From: Holdemania sp. Marseille-P2844 | GTDB lineage: Bacteria > Bacillota_I > Bacilli_A > Erysipelotrichales > Erysipelotrichaceae | Direction of reading: 5' to 3' | Assembly: GCF_900120005.1 (NCBI RefSeq) | Contig: NZ_LT635448.1 | Coordinates: 1-64,000 of the forward strand | Length of the DNA: 64,000 nucleotides | In this document: positions 35,887 to 44,985 of the stretch, piece after piece | Layout of the letters: every line of letters begins with the position of its first letter | Position numbering within the stretch: the first letter of the stretch is position 1 | The notes under the pieces: model-generated | What the model saw: only the letters and a program-made list of their open reading frames with translations | Databases searched by the model: none | Told to the model about the DNA's origin: nothing | Translations under genes and position numbers: made by a program

Positions 35887-36045
35887 GCGCTTTTTTGTGG
35901 AAAAAAATAAAAATTTGACAGGAAATCCCCGGTAAAAACGGACTTTGCGGTCCACAGCGGTTGACAATCGGAGTGAAAACAGGGATGATATTAATGGATT
36001 TTTATGGCCCTTTTTATATCACAACAGAGGAAAGGAGTGCTGGAC

Positions 36046-38115
36046 ATGAATAAGCTGCCTGAAAAATTAACACAGCTAAGAAAATATAACGGGTTTTCAC
36101 AACAGACTGTCGCCGAGAAAGCGCAGGTTTCGGTTCTGGATTATATGGCATGGGAGAACGGAAGAGCGATTCCGGATGTGGATCATCTGATCTTATTAGC
36201 GGAATGCTTCAATGTCAGTCTGGATGAGATGGTCCGCAACGAAGCGGTGAAGCTTCCGGAAAAGGATCTGCATGAAACACTGGATATTCCATTTATGAAG
36301 AAGCCGGAGGAGGAAGTGCCTGCCCCCCCGCTGATCAATGAGCCGATTCCGCCGCAGGAAAAGCTGGGTCAGACGCGCGTCATTCCGGCTGTGAAAGATC
36401 TGGAGAAGACCAAACCGCTGAACGTTGTTAAAGAATCCCCGGTATCGCCGCATGCCGCCGGTACAGCCCGGCCGAAACCCGGACCGGCCAGCGTCAAAAA
36501 GAAGAAACAGACTCAACTGATCGGCGCGGCTGTGGGGATCGGATTAGGCGTGCTGCTTCTGATTCTGGCGCTGAACAGCTTGAGTGGCGGAAAAAAGGAG
36601 AACGTCACCAACATCATGACCGCGGAAAATCGGATTGCGGCGGGCGAGGAGTTCACGCTAGTGCTGAATACCGACGGGACGGTGAAAGGCCAGGGCAGCA
36701 ACGACGAAGGTCAGCTTGACGTCGGCAGCTGGGCGAACATCACCTCCATCAAGGCGGGAGCACGGCACAGCGTCGGCTTGAAGAAAAACGGCATGGTCGT
36801 CGCGGCCGGCAGTTCCCGGCAGCATCAGACCGAAGTCGGCGAATGGAGCGGGATCACGGCCATTGCGGCAGGTGAAAATCACACGCTGGGATTAAAAAAA
36901 GACGGGACTGTTGTCTGCACTGGCGACAACAGCGCTAAACAATGTGAAGTTTCTGAATGGAAGGACGTTGCGAAAATCGCCGCGGGCGGAGATATCAGCG
37001 TCGGCATTACCCGGGAAGGAAAAGTTCTGACCGCCGGCAGCAGCGCGGATGTATCCTCCCTCACCGACGTGCAGAATGTCGTGATCAGCGGCGATACGTT
37101 GTTGATTATAAACAAGTCCGGAGGCCTTGACTGCATCCCGGGCAAAACCGGCGTCTGTCCGGCGAAGACGCCGTCGAACATCACGATGGCCGCTGCTTCC
37201 GCAGAGCACGTCCTGCTGCTTGGCAGCGATGGCACGGTGAGCGCCGAAGGCGATAAGGAATACGGCCGGCTGGAAGTTGAAGCATGGAAAGATGTGATCG
37301 CGGTTGCCGCGGGAGACAAGCATTCCGTCGGTTTGCTGAAAAATGGCAGTCTGGTTGCATCCGGAGATAACAGCCGCGGTCAGAGCGAAATGAACGATAA
37401 CCACGAAGAAGAAAAACAGCTGGAGGCGGTTAAAAATATCACGATCAGTCAGACTGGCGATCAGATCAAAATCAGCTGGGATAAAGTGGAAAACGCGGAT
37501 TACTATGAAGTCAGCGCCGCTTTGAAAAAGGAATATTCGGCCAAGATCGACGGAACTTCCGTTTCCTTAAATGGAAATTTGTTCGAGGATGGCAAGCAGG
37601 TGACTTTCAGCATCGTCGCGTATTCGCGGCAGGATGGTTTCAAGCCGTCGGAAGCGGCAACGCAGGTTTTCAATTATTTCGCTCCGACCGCTACGCCGTC
37701 GCAGACGCTTGCTTCCGTCGCTAACGTCAAGATCAGTCAGGACGCCAACAATGTCCGAATCAGCTGGGATGCGGTGGAGAATGCCGATTACTATGAAGTC
37801 AGCGTTACCAATCAAAACGGCTATCATGAGAAAGTCAGCGGGAACTCGGTTACGCTGCCCAACAGTTCCTTTGAGGATGGCAGACAGGTAACGATCACGA
37901 TCATCGCCGGATCCAACAGCACGCTGTATGAGAATTCGGTGGAATCCGTTACCAATTACAATTATATCGCGCCGACCCCGACGCCAACGCCAACCCCAAC
38001 GCCAACACCAACGGTGCTTCCGTCACCGTCAGAATCATCAGAGCCGACGCCGACTCCGGAGGATGGGGGCCAAGGCGCAGATCAGGAAAGCGAGGATAAT
38101 CATGGAAACGAATAA
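36046..38115 (+). CDS. membrane protein with cytoplasmic XRE HTH, external RCC1-like propeller and FN3 repeats
   Basis: A 689-residue protein with an unusual layout. Residues 5-65 are an XRE-type helix-turn-helix (LTQLRKYNGFSQQTVAEKAQ, WENGRAIPD). A Pro-rich linker follows, then one membrane helix (about 157-180). An outside part carries RCC1-like repeats (about 190-445; pattern AAGxxHSVGLKKNG, repeated). Two FN3-like repeats (465-540, 555-640) share KISWD.VENADYYEVS. A Pro-Thr run (643-656) and an acidic tail end it. ATG 36046 follows GGAAAGGAG. Topology suggests that outside binding is signalled to a cytoplasmic DNA- or protein-binding domain. This is inference. It overlaps the next gene by 14 bases. 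Confidence 0.75.
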   Translation: MNKLPEKLTQLRKYNGFSQQTVAEKAQVSVLDYMAWENGRAIPDVDHLILLAECFNVSLDEMVRNEAVKLPEKDLHETLDIPFMKKPEEEVPAPPLINEPIPPQEKLGQTRVIPAVKDLEKTKPLNVVKESPVSPHAAGTARPKPGPASVKKKKQTQLIGAAVGIGLGVLLLILALNSLSGGKKENVTNIMTAENRIAAGEEFTLVLNTDGTVKGQGSNDEGQLDVGSWANITSIKAGARHSVGLKKNGMVVAAGSSRQHQTEVGEWSGITAIAAGENHTLGLKKDGTVVCTGDNSAKQCEVSEWKDVAKIAAGGDISVGITREGKVLTAGSSADVSSLTDVQNVVISGDTLLIINKSGGLDCIPGKTGVCPAKTPSNITMAAASAEHVLLLGSDGTVSAEGDKEYGRLEVEAWKDVIAVAAGDKHSVGLLKNGSLVASGDNSRGQSEMNDNHEEEKQLEAVKNITISQTGDQIKISWDKVENADYYEVSAALKKEYSAKIDGTSVSLNGNLFEDGKQVTFSIVAYSRQDGFKPSEAATQVFNYFAPTATPSQTLASVANVKISQDANNVRISWDAVENADYYEVSVTNQNGYHEKVSGNSVTLPNSSFEDGRQVTITIIAGSNSTLYENSVESVTNYNYIAPTPTPTPTPTPTPTVLPSPSESSEPTPTPEDGGQGADQESEDNHGNE
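37435..37908 (+). repeat. tandem FN3-like coding repeat and a PT-codon run
   Basis: Two units, from about 37435 and from about 37724, repeat nearly the same 80-base stretch encoding the VENADYYEVS segment. A short run of ACN-CCN codons at 37973-38014 encodes alternating Pro-Thr. The first looks like a domain duplication and the second a slippage-prone linker. Confidence 0.65.
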
Positions 38116-38368
38116 TCGCTGGTATGTGCGCAGAAAAGATGGAAAGAAAGATGGCAGTTTCTCTGACGCGGAGCTGGCTGCTTTGATCAGTAAGGGGATC
38201 GTCGAGCCGGAGGATGAAATCTGGACGATGAAGATGACCGACTGGATGGCATTGAAAGATTCCATTTACAGTTTCTATCTGCCGCGTGAAGAAATGCCGT
38301 TCGTCCTGGAAGACACTGAAGTAGCGTTACAAACGGAAGTTCAATCCGCAGCTGACGAACAAGTTTAA
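38102..38368 (+). CDS. GYF_2-like (DUF4339) domain protein
   Basis: An 88-residue protein built around a GYF_2-type domain: RWYVRRKDGKKDGSFSDAEL, a LISKGIVEPEDEIW segment, then MTDWMALKDS. Such domains bind Pro-rich peptides or act as adaptors. The neighbouring protein ends in a Pro-Thr tail, so a physical interaction is a reasonable guess. The start ATG 38102 lies within the end of that gene, with GCGAGGA upstream, so the two are co-translated. A terminator follows. Confidence 0.7.
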   Translation: METNNRWYVRRKDGKKDGSFSDAELAALISKGIVEPEDEIWTMKMTDWMALKDSIYSFYLPREEMPFVLEDTEVALQTEVQSAADEQV

Positions 38369-38381
38369 GAAGCATAAAGAA

Positions 38382-38418
38382 AAACCGATTTCTGGGTGAA
38401 GGAACCGGTTTTTTTTAT
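38382..38418 (+). terminator. intrinsic terminator after the GYF-like gene
   Basis: AAAACCGATTTC pairs imperfectly with GAACCGGTTT (38403-38412), and eight T's follow. Confidence 0.75.
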
Positions 38419-38645
38419 TGGGTGAGAAAAGAGAGACGAGCGTTAAACATTACAGCTCTGTGTGGGAAACCGGTGTTACATGTCAGGGTCGTTGTTCCGC
38501 TGATCCTTTAAAATGAACAGACAGTTCAACAGGCTTAACGTATCAGTGTCGGCCAGATCCAGTCCCCAATCTTCCCGGAGTTTTCCAATTCGGTAGAAAG
38601 CCGCAAAGCGGTCAGGCTGGAACCGGAGCTGCCTGGCCGTTCTTT

Positions 38646-38765
38646 CAAGCCGCTGCGTATGGACTGTTGCCCCGAAGTATAGAATTTGTTTAACGCAAAC
38701 AGTTCCTGATGATTTCCACATTCCACGATGTCGCCGTTACGCATAATCAGGATCTGATCGGTGCT
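38646..38765 (-). pseudogene. remnant C-terminus of an ABC exporter
   Basis: On the minus strand a stop codon is followed by STDQILIMRNGDIVECGNH and QELFALNKFYT, the H-loop/C-terminal end of an ABC exporter ATPase domain (as in DQILVMKNGxIVEQGxHEELL). After a frameshift near 38673, NSPYAAA and a stop finish in the way such proteins do. No Walker motifs or membrane part remain. This is a decayed or deleted exporter gene, and the rest of 38369-38942 holds no other gene that I can support. Confidence 0.75.
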
Positions 38766-38854
38766 TTAAAGGGGGAACATCAGGGCCTGTTTGCCCGGGA
38801 TTGGAGTTCAAACAACGGTCAGGAGAATAAGAATTGTCCAAAACGGGTTGAATC

Positions 38855-38882
38855 TTGACCAAATTAGTTGCTTTTCTATACT
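38855..38882 (+). promoter_or_regulatory. promoter of the histidine kinase-LRR-MoxR operon
   Basis: TTGACC (38855-38860), 16-bp spacer, TATACT (38877-38882). The predicted start, near 38889, favours ATG 38943 over ATG 38904 as the kinase start. Confidence 0.65.
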
Positions 38883-38942
38883 TCTTTAAGGAATGATGTT
38901 AAAATGAAAACGATAACAATTTACTTGCCGAAAGAGGGTAAG

Positions 38943-40640
38943 ATGACGATGGGGACGCTTTTGACAAAGCTTGAGCCAGCCTTGATGCTGGGATTATTTT
39001 TTCTTGCGGAGCTGCTGGCCGCACTTTTTCTGTTGTCTGTATGGCAGCGCTTACAGGCGAAGCAAAAGCAGGACAAGATCGAAACCTCAGCCCGGAATCA
39101 GGGCGACGCTCTGCTTTTAAAACAAACGAAAGCGGCGCTGCTGACGCTGCGTTTAAGCGACAAGATGCCGCTGGCGGCGTCCAGCGGTCTCAGCGCGCTT
39201 ACGGGACTTTCATTTTCAGAGCTGAAGAGCGATATTCGAAAGCTGATGGACATTGGCGATCCTGCGGAAAGCCGGGCTTTTTTAAAACGTTACCAGAATT
39301 GGGACGGGACTGCGCTGCTCCATCAGCAATTTCAGACAGTAAATTCCAATCGGTGGCTGCGGTTGACGGTACAGCGCAGCGAGGATCAGACGGCTGACAT
39401 CTTTCTGTTTGAAGACTGGACGGAAAATCATGAAACGATGCGGGCATTGGAAGTTCAGCTGGAAGAAGCCGAGGCCGCCAGCCAGTCGAAAACGACGTTC
39501 CTGTCCAAGATGAGTCATGAAATCCGCACGCCGATGAACGGCATTGTCGGCATGCTGACGCTGGCTCACCATGCGCTCGACGAAAACGCGCCGGCCATCG
39601 TTTATCTGCACAAAGCAGAAGAATTAGTTCAGTATATGCTTTCACTGATCAACGATATTCTCGACATGTCGCGCATTGAAGCCGGGCGGATCGAGCTGGA
39701 AGAAAAAGAATTCGACATTCAGGATTTAGCGGAAAAGCTGCGCAGTCTGTTTCAGAAAAATGTGGAGAACAAAGGCGTGCAGTTTATTGTCGAGTTGCTG
39801 GATTTTGACGTGCATAATTTAATCGGCGATGAACTGCGAATTTCGCAGGTGGTAATCAATTTTATCTCCAATGCCGTAAAATTTACCGAGCAGGGGGAAA
39901 TCCGCGTAACCTTCCGTCAGATGCAGCGCTTAAACGGCCGGCTGGATCTTTTAATTCGCGTCCATGATACGGGAATCGGCATGGATCCGGAGTTTATCAG
40001 CCATCTGTTTCATCCATTTGAACAGGAAAGCACGGAAGTTACGAAAAAATACGGCGGCTCGGGTCTGGGGATGGCGATTACTGATCAGCTTGTACAGCTG
40101 ATGGGCGGCGAAATTGTCGTTGATACGACGCCGGGACAGGGTACGGATTTTACAGTCCTGCTGAACCTGCCGATCGCCGCGGATCAGACCGTGAAAACCA
40201 GACGTGTGCCATCGCCGGCAGCCGCTTCCGGAACCACCTCGCTGCAGGGGCGGCACTTCCTGATGGCTGAAGATAATGAAATCAATGCGGAAATTGCCGA
40301 AAGCATGCTTGAAATGGCAGGAGCATCGCTGGATATTGCCCGGGACGGCGCGCAGGCGGTCGCGATGTTTGAAAGTCATGAACCGCATACGTACGACGCA
40401 ATTTTAATGGATATCCAGATGCCGGTGATGGATGGAAGAACGGCGGCCCGGACCATCCGCGCTTTACCCCGCGAGGATGCCCGCCAGATTTTGATTTACG
40501 CTCTTTCCGCCGACGCTTTTGTCGAGGATCAGCGCGCTTCGCTGGAAGCCGGGATGAATGGACATTTTTCCAAGCCGATCAATTTTGAAGAAATGCAGAA
40601 AACACTGGCTGATGCGCTGAAAACGAGGGATTACCTATGA
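38943..40640 (+). CDS. hybrid sensor histidine kinase with receiver domain
   Basis: About 565 residues. An N-terminal membrane segment (MLGLFFLAELLAALFLLSVW) is followed by a PAS-like region and HisKA with the phospho-accepting His in SKMSHEIRTPMNGIVGM. The ATPase domain has N, G1 and G2 boxes (NFISNAVKFTEQG, HDTGIGMDP, GSGLGMAI). A receiver domain ends the protein, with the acidic pair AEDNE and the phospho-acceptor in ILMDIQMPVMDG. No output domain or separate response regulator is seen, so phosphate must pass to another protein. The start is taken at ATG 38943 (GAGGGT upstream). The stop overlaps the next start as ATGA. Confidence 0.9.
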   Translation: MTMGTLLTKLEPALMLGLFFLAELLAALFLLSVWQRLQAKQKQDKIETSARNQGDALLLKQTKAALLTLRLSDKMPLAASSGLSALTGLSFSELKSDIRKLMDIGDPAESRAFLKRYQNWDGTALLHQQFQTVNSNRWLRLTVQRSEDQTADIFLFEDWTENHETMRALEVQLEEAEAASQSKTTFLSKMSHEIRTPMNGIVGMLTLAHHALDENAPAIVYLHKAEELVQYMLSLINDILDMSRIEAGRIELEEKEFDIQDLAEKLRSLFQKNVENKGVQFIVELLDFDVHNLIGDELRISQVVINFISNAVKFTEQGEIRVTFRQMQRLNGRLDLLIRVHDTGIGMDPEFISHLFHPFEQESTEVTKKYGGSGLGMAITDQLVQLMGGEIVVDTTPGQGTDFTVLLNLPIAADQTVKTRRVPSPAAASGTTSLQGRHFLMAEDNEINAEIAESMLEMAGASLDIARDGAQAVAMFESHEPHTYDAILMDIQMPVMDGRTAARTIRALPREDARQILIYALSADAFVEDQRASLEAGMNGHFSKPINFEEMQKTLADALKTRDYL

Positions 40641-43600
40641 ACGATAAAAAACAAATAAGATTGCGAATCGGGCTGACGGTTGTCGGCATCGCGGCGGGGA
40701 TCATCGCCGGTTTGGCACTGTGGAAAATCTATCAGGCCGGCAGCCTGTTTGATCCTTCCCGGATTTCGCTGAACGAACAATTTCAGGAGAACCCAATTCA
40801 GTTCTCCGATCAGGAACAGCTTGGCACACAGGCAGGCGGTGAAAATGATAACGATCTTTTAAAGCAGGATCCGGACGCTGAGAATACGCAGAAACCAAAA
40901 CAGAATCCCGGGGTTGCCGATACGCTGCAGAAAACGGAAGCGAACGACGCTCATCAGCTGGTCATCGGCGGGGAAGGGCAAGGCGCGCAGATTGTGATCG
41001 ATCCGGACAGCGAGCATGTAATCGTTAAGCCCGATGGCGGTCATCAAGGCGGAAGTGTGCCTGACCATAAACCGGAACCTGAGCCGGTTGTCGATCCCGA
41101 TCCGGTGCCTGAGCTGCCGCCGGACATCTTTGAACTCTGGGGTACAAAGCCGTTTCCGGAAGAGGGAATTTCGCAGGGAAGCGATCAGAAACTCGAAGTC
41201 AACGTCTATGAAGGAGATCTCAGCCTGATTTATTATGGCGCGGTATTGGACGACTGGAAATTGTTATGTGCTGCGAATTTTTATATTTTTGAGGGCGGCG
41301 AGATCTACCGGATTGAAGCTTATGGCGAAAATTTTGAAATTGGCGATTATCCGCCGGTCGCGCTTGAGGACTTTACAGTAGCGTTCCGGATCCGGCGGAA
41401 TCCGCAAAGTCCCTGGCAGACGATCACGGTCGACTATACGATCCAGTCCTATAAGATTTTTGTTCAAAACTGGCAGGCGGGCGATTATCTGACTACCTAC
41501 AGTCCGGGCCAGAAGATCAATCTGATTCATTATTATCACTCCATGCTGCCGCAGGAAGGCCCGCTGAAGACCTTATTCTTAGGCTGGTCGCTGGATGGGA
41601 AAACTGCGGTCAATCCGTTGTTTGTCCCGGATCATGCCGGCCGGCAGGTGCTTGTTCCGCTGCCGCTGGCAGAGTTGGACGCCAATCAGGAAATATCTTG
41701 GCAGCAGGATTTTGATGAAAATTCTTTTGCCTATTTGGAATATGTGCAAACGCTGACCGGACTTGTCCAACCGGCAGAACAGCTGAGCGTGTCAGAAGGC
41801 GTGCAGTGGGTTGATCTTTCGGCTTCCGTCGATACGGTTTCATTGCCGAAGTCCGTGTATAAAATCAGCAATCAGAAACTGACGCCGCGCTTTGCCTGGA
41901 GCGTGGATGCGGGAAATCCGTATCTGAGTTCAGAAGATGGTCTGCTTTACAACAAAGCGAAAACCCGCCTGCTTCAGATCCCGTTATCCCGCACGGAAAT
42001 AACGCTGGACGAGCAAGTCGAGGCGGTAGAACTTACGACGGGAAATCATATTCAGCGGCTGATTCTGACCTCTGATCAGCCGGTGGAAATGGATCTGAGC
42101 CAGCTTCACGGCGCGGAAATTGTAGTGCCTTCGGGAACGGAGTGGCGGTATTTGTCCCGCTGGGGCAGTCAGCTTGCCGATAATCAGCTGGTCCGCGACG
42201 ATGGCCAGGCGATTCGGTATCGGGTTGAAGGTGAAGCGCTGCTTTCGGAAGACGGTACGCAGCTGTTAAGCATGCTTGCCAGCGCTGAGGGGATTGTAAG
42301 AATTCCTGAGGGCGTCGTTGAAATTCTGCCAGGCGCCTTGGAAAATCTGGAAAACGTGGAACTGCTTCTGCTGCCCGCAAGTGTAAGCCAGTTGGATTCC
42401 GCGAGTATAACCGCGAATATTCCGCAGATCGTATGTCTGGGCGAAGCGCCGGAAATTCAGCCGGACAGCTTTACGGATCTGACCGCGGTCAGCGCCTGGG
42501 TCAGCGAAGCTCAGGCGGAGAGCTATCGCAGCCGCTGGGCAGCACTGCTGGAGAAGCAGCCGCAGATGCTGCGGACCGCCGCAGAGCTGAGCGTCAAAGC
42601 GGAAGGCAACTTTGAAATTCTGACGCTGGACCAGGAACGGATTCTGTTAAGCGCGGAAAAGTGTCCGACATTCTTAAGCGCCGGGGACTGGCCGCAGGGA
42701 ATTACCCGAATTGGCAGCCGGGCCTTTGCCGGCAACGCTGCGCTGTTTGCAGCGGAGATTCCGGAAAGCGTGGAAGCGATCGGCAGGCATGCTTTTGCCG
42801 ACTGTCTTAAGCTGGAAGGACTGGTCAGCTTGAATCCGACCGCAATCACCGTGCAGGATCAGGCGCTGGAAGGCGCACCCAAACTGCATTTTGCAGCATT
42901 CAATGCCGGTCATGCGGAATTTGTCAATGACTATCAGCCTTCAATACCGGGGTTCGCGCCGGAAGATACCTATTTCAACTATGAATATCCCTATAGTTTC
43001 CATTACGCAAATCATCATTATTCTCTGGAACAGGTCGGGGAGACGGGCTTGTTGTATGGCTGGGGCGAAGATCTGGATCCCCAGGCACTGGCAGTTCTGC
43101 AGTCTACCTGGAATGCGGCAGGCGAAATTCCGCTGCTTCCGCATACGCGGGGGATCGACGAGGCGGCGTTTAAAGACTGCGCCAATCCGTTTACCTTAAC
43201 AAATGGAGAAGAACTGACCTGGATCATGGATTCCGCGTTTGAAAATTCAGGGTACTCCGGAACGTTCATCTTGCCGGAAGGTCTGGAGTATATTGGAATC
43301 CGTTCCTTTTCGAATTGTGTGAATCTGGAAGCTGTCCGCTTTACCGGCAGCTCTCTGACGCAGATAGAAGATTCTGCATTTGAAGGATGCGTCTCGCTGG
43401 CGACAGTTGAATTTGCACAGGACAGCGCGATCGACATGATCAGCACAGCGGCTTTTGCCAATACGGCGTTGAAAACCATTGATCTGCCCGCCAGTCTGAC
43501 GGCGTTGGGAACTGAAGTTTTCTATGGATGCACTCAGTTGAGCGAAGTGATTTTTCACAATCCGCAGCCGCCGACGCTGGTCGTGCCGAGCTACGCAATG

Positions 43601-44038
43601 CCATTTTATTTCGGCGACGCGCTGCCGGAAGATTTCCATGTCACATTGACCGATCCAGCCTGGACGCAAACGTATGTCGACCAGTGGAAAACACAATTAA
43701 TGGGCTATGGAAGTCCGGATGAAATGACTGCCGGGGAACTGGATGAGGGCGAGCGGCGAGCCTGGCAGCTGTTTGGGGGACAACGGTCTGCGACCTCTTT
43801 GATGGAGCCCGCGGCGTCCCTCAGTCCCGAACCTTCTCCGGAAATAGAATCTGCGCCAGAATGGGATCCGGCAATTCCGACTCCTGAGGTAACAGCGCCC
43901 ATTCCGGAATCAACGGCCGCACCGGATTCGATTCCGCCCAAAGCAATAGAGAACAATGACCCGGCGGTCATCCCGCCGTCGATTGAAGCAACGCCGCCAT
44001 CAGAGGCAATACCGCAGACACAGGAGGGACAGTCATGA
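40637..44038 (+). CDS. membrane-anchored BspA-type leucine-rich-repeat surface protein
   Basis: A 1133-residue protein. Residues 8-30 form an uncleaved-type membrane anchor (LTVVGIAAGIIAGLALW). An acidic, Pro-rich stretch (about 45-170) follows, then a folded region, and BspA/LRR_5-type repeats in the middle and later parts (ITRIGSRAFAGNAALFAAEI, LEYIGIRSFSNCVNLEAVRF, IEDSAFEGCVSLATVEF, LTALGTEVFYGCTQLSEVIF). A Pro/Glu/Ser-rich tail ends it. Such repeats are common on gut bacteria and bind host or bacterial ligands. It is coupled to the kinase in front and the MoxR gene behind by ATGA overlaps. It could be the sensor partner of the kinase, but that is inference. Confidence 0.8.
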   Translation: MNDKKQIRLRIGLTVVGIAAGIIAGLALWKIYQAGSLFDPSRISLNEQFQENPIQFSDQEQLGTQAGGENDNDLLKQDPDAENTQKPKQNPGVADTLQKTEANDAHQLVIGGEGQGAQIVIDPDSEHVIVKPDGGHQGGSVPDHKPEPEPVVDPDPVPELPPDIFELWGTKPFPEEGISQGSDQKLEVNVYEGDLSLIYYGAVLDDWKLLCAANFYIFEGGEIYRIEAYGENFEIGDYPPVALEDFTVAFRIRRNPQSPWQTITVDYTIQSYKIFVQNWQAGDYLTTYSPGQKINLIHYYHSMLPQEGPLKTLFLGWSLDGKTAVNPLFVPDHAGRQVLVPLPLAELDANQEISWQQDFDENSFAYLEYVQTLTGLVQPAEQLSVSEGVQWVDLSASVDTVSLPKSVYKISNQKLTPRFAWSVDAGNPYLSSEDGLLYNKAKTRLLQIPLSRTEITLDEQVEAVELTTGNHIQRLILTSDQPVEMDLSQLHGAEIVVPSGTEWRYLSRWGSQLADNQLVRDDGQAIRYRVEGEALLSEDGTQLLSMLASAEGIVRIPEGVVEILPGALENLENVELLLLPASVSQLDSASITANIPQIVCLGEAPEIQPDSFTDLTAVSAWVSEAQAESYRSRWAALLEKQPQMLRTAAELSVKAEGNFEILTLDQERILLSAEKCPTFLSAGDWPQGITRIGSRAFAGNAALFAAEIPESVEAIGRHAFADCLKLEGLVSLNPTAITVQDQALEGAPKLHFAAFNAGHAEFVNDYQPSIPGFAPEDTYFNYEYPYSFHYANHHYSLEQVGETGLLYGWGEDLDPQALAVLQSTWNAAGEIPLLPHTRGIDEAAFKDCANPFTLTNGEELTWIMDSAFENSGYSGTFILPEGLEYIGIRSFSNCVNLEAVRFTGSSLTQIEDSAFEGCVSLATVEFAQDSAIDMISTAAFANTALKTIDLPASLTALGTEVFYGCTQLSEVIFHNPQPPTLVVPSYAMPFYFGDALPEDFHVTLTDPAWTQTYVDQWKTQLMGYGSPDEMTAGELDEGERRAWQLFGGQRSATSLMEPAASLSPEPSPEIESAPEWDPAIPTPEVTAPIPESTAAPDSIPPKAIENNDPAVIPPSIEATPPSEAIPQTQEGQS

Positions 44039-44985
44039 TTATTGAACAATCGGAACAAATTATCCGCGAAGTTTCCAAAGCGTTTACCGGGAAAGATGAA
44101 ATCATCCGCAAGGTGCTGATGACGATCTATGCCGGCGGCCATATCCTGTTGGAAGATTGCCCGGGCGTGGGAAAAACAACGCTGGCCCTGGCTTTTTCCA
44201 AAGCGCTGGGGCTGGATTATCAACGAGTTCAGTTTACGCCGGACACGCTGCCCTCCGATATCACTGGTTTCAGCATGTTCAACCGCCAGACGAATCAATT
44301 TGAATACCGTGAAGGCGCGGCTGCCTGCAACCTTTTGTTAGCAGACGAAATCAACCGGACGTCGCCGAAGACACAATCCGCGCTGTTGGAAGCCATGGAG
44401 GAACATCGCGTCACCGTTGATGGTGCGACGCATCGGCTGCCTGATCCGTTTATCTGCATCGCAACGCAGAATCCGTTGGGAACGACCGGCACGCAGCCGC
44501 TGCCGGAATCGCAGATGGACCGTTTCATGGTACGGCTTTCGATCGGTTATCCGGCAACGGAGGATCAGGTGCGGATTCTCAAAGCCCGCCGTTATGTGAA
44601 CCCGCTCGATGAGATCCAGAAAATCGCATCCCGCTAGAATATCCGCGAGGTGCAGAATTATCTGACTTCCGTTCGGATTCATGACGATGTGCTGCATTAT
44701 CTGATCCGCCTGTGCGAACGGACGCGCGAGCTGCCGGCGATTGAGCTGGGCGTGAGTCCGCGCGGTGTTTTGGCGCTGACGCAGATGACCAAAGCCCATG
44801 CGGTATTAATGGACCGCAATTATGCGCTGCCGCAGGATGTCCGCGCTGTGTTTAACGACGTCTGTGCGCATCGTCTGATTTTACGTCCGCAGGCCAGGGT
44901 AGAAGGAATTATGCCGAAGGCTTTGATGAATGCGGTCCTGGATGAAATTGCGCCGCCGCAGAAACCGGGAGGCGCCCGGGCATGA
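44035..44985 (+). pseudogene. MoxR-family AAA+ ATPase with an in-frame amber stop
   Basis: MoxR proteins are AAA+ chaperones that usually work with a DUF58 protein. Codons 1-200 give the ATPase core: EDCPGVGKTTLALAF (Walker A), LLLADEINRTSPKTQ (Walker B), and TQNPLGTTGTQPLPESQMDRF. A TAG at 44635-44637 (codon 201) interrupts the frame after KIASR. The same frame continues without shift through the lid domain (NIREVQNYL..SPRGVLALTQMTKAHAV) to the normal end at 44985, which overlaps the DUF58 gene by ATGA. A CAG-to-TAG change would explain it (family members often have Gln there). It is either a fresh nonsense mutation, a sequence error, or suppression. Confidence 0.8.

Noticed and set aside
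37973-38014. Short tandem repeat that could be a CRISPR or satellite
   Set aside because: It encodes an in-frame Pro-Thr linker and has no spacers.
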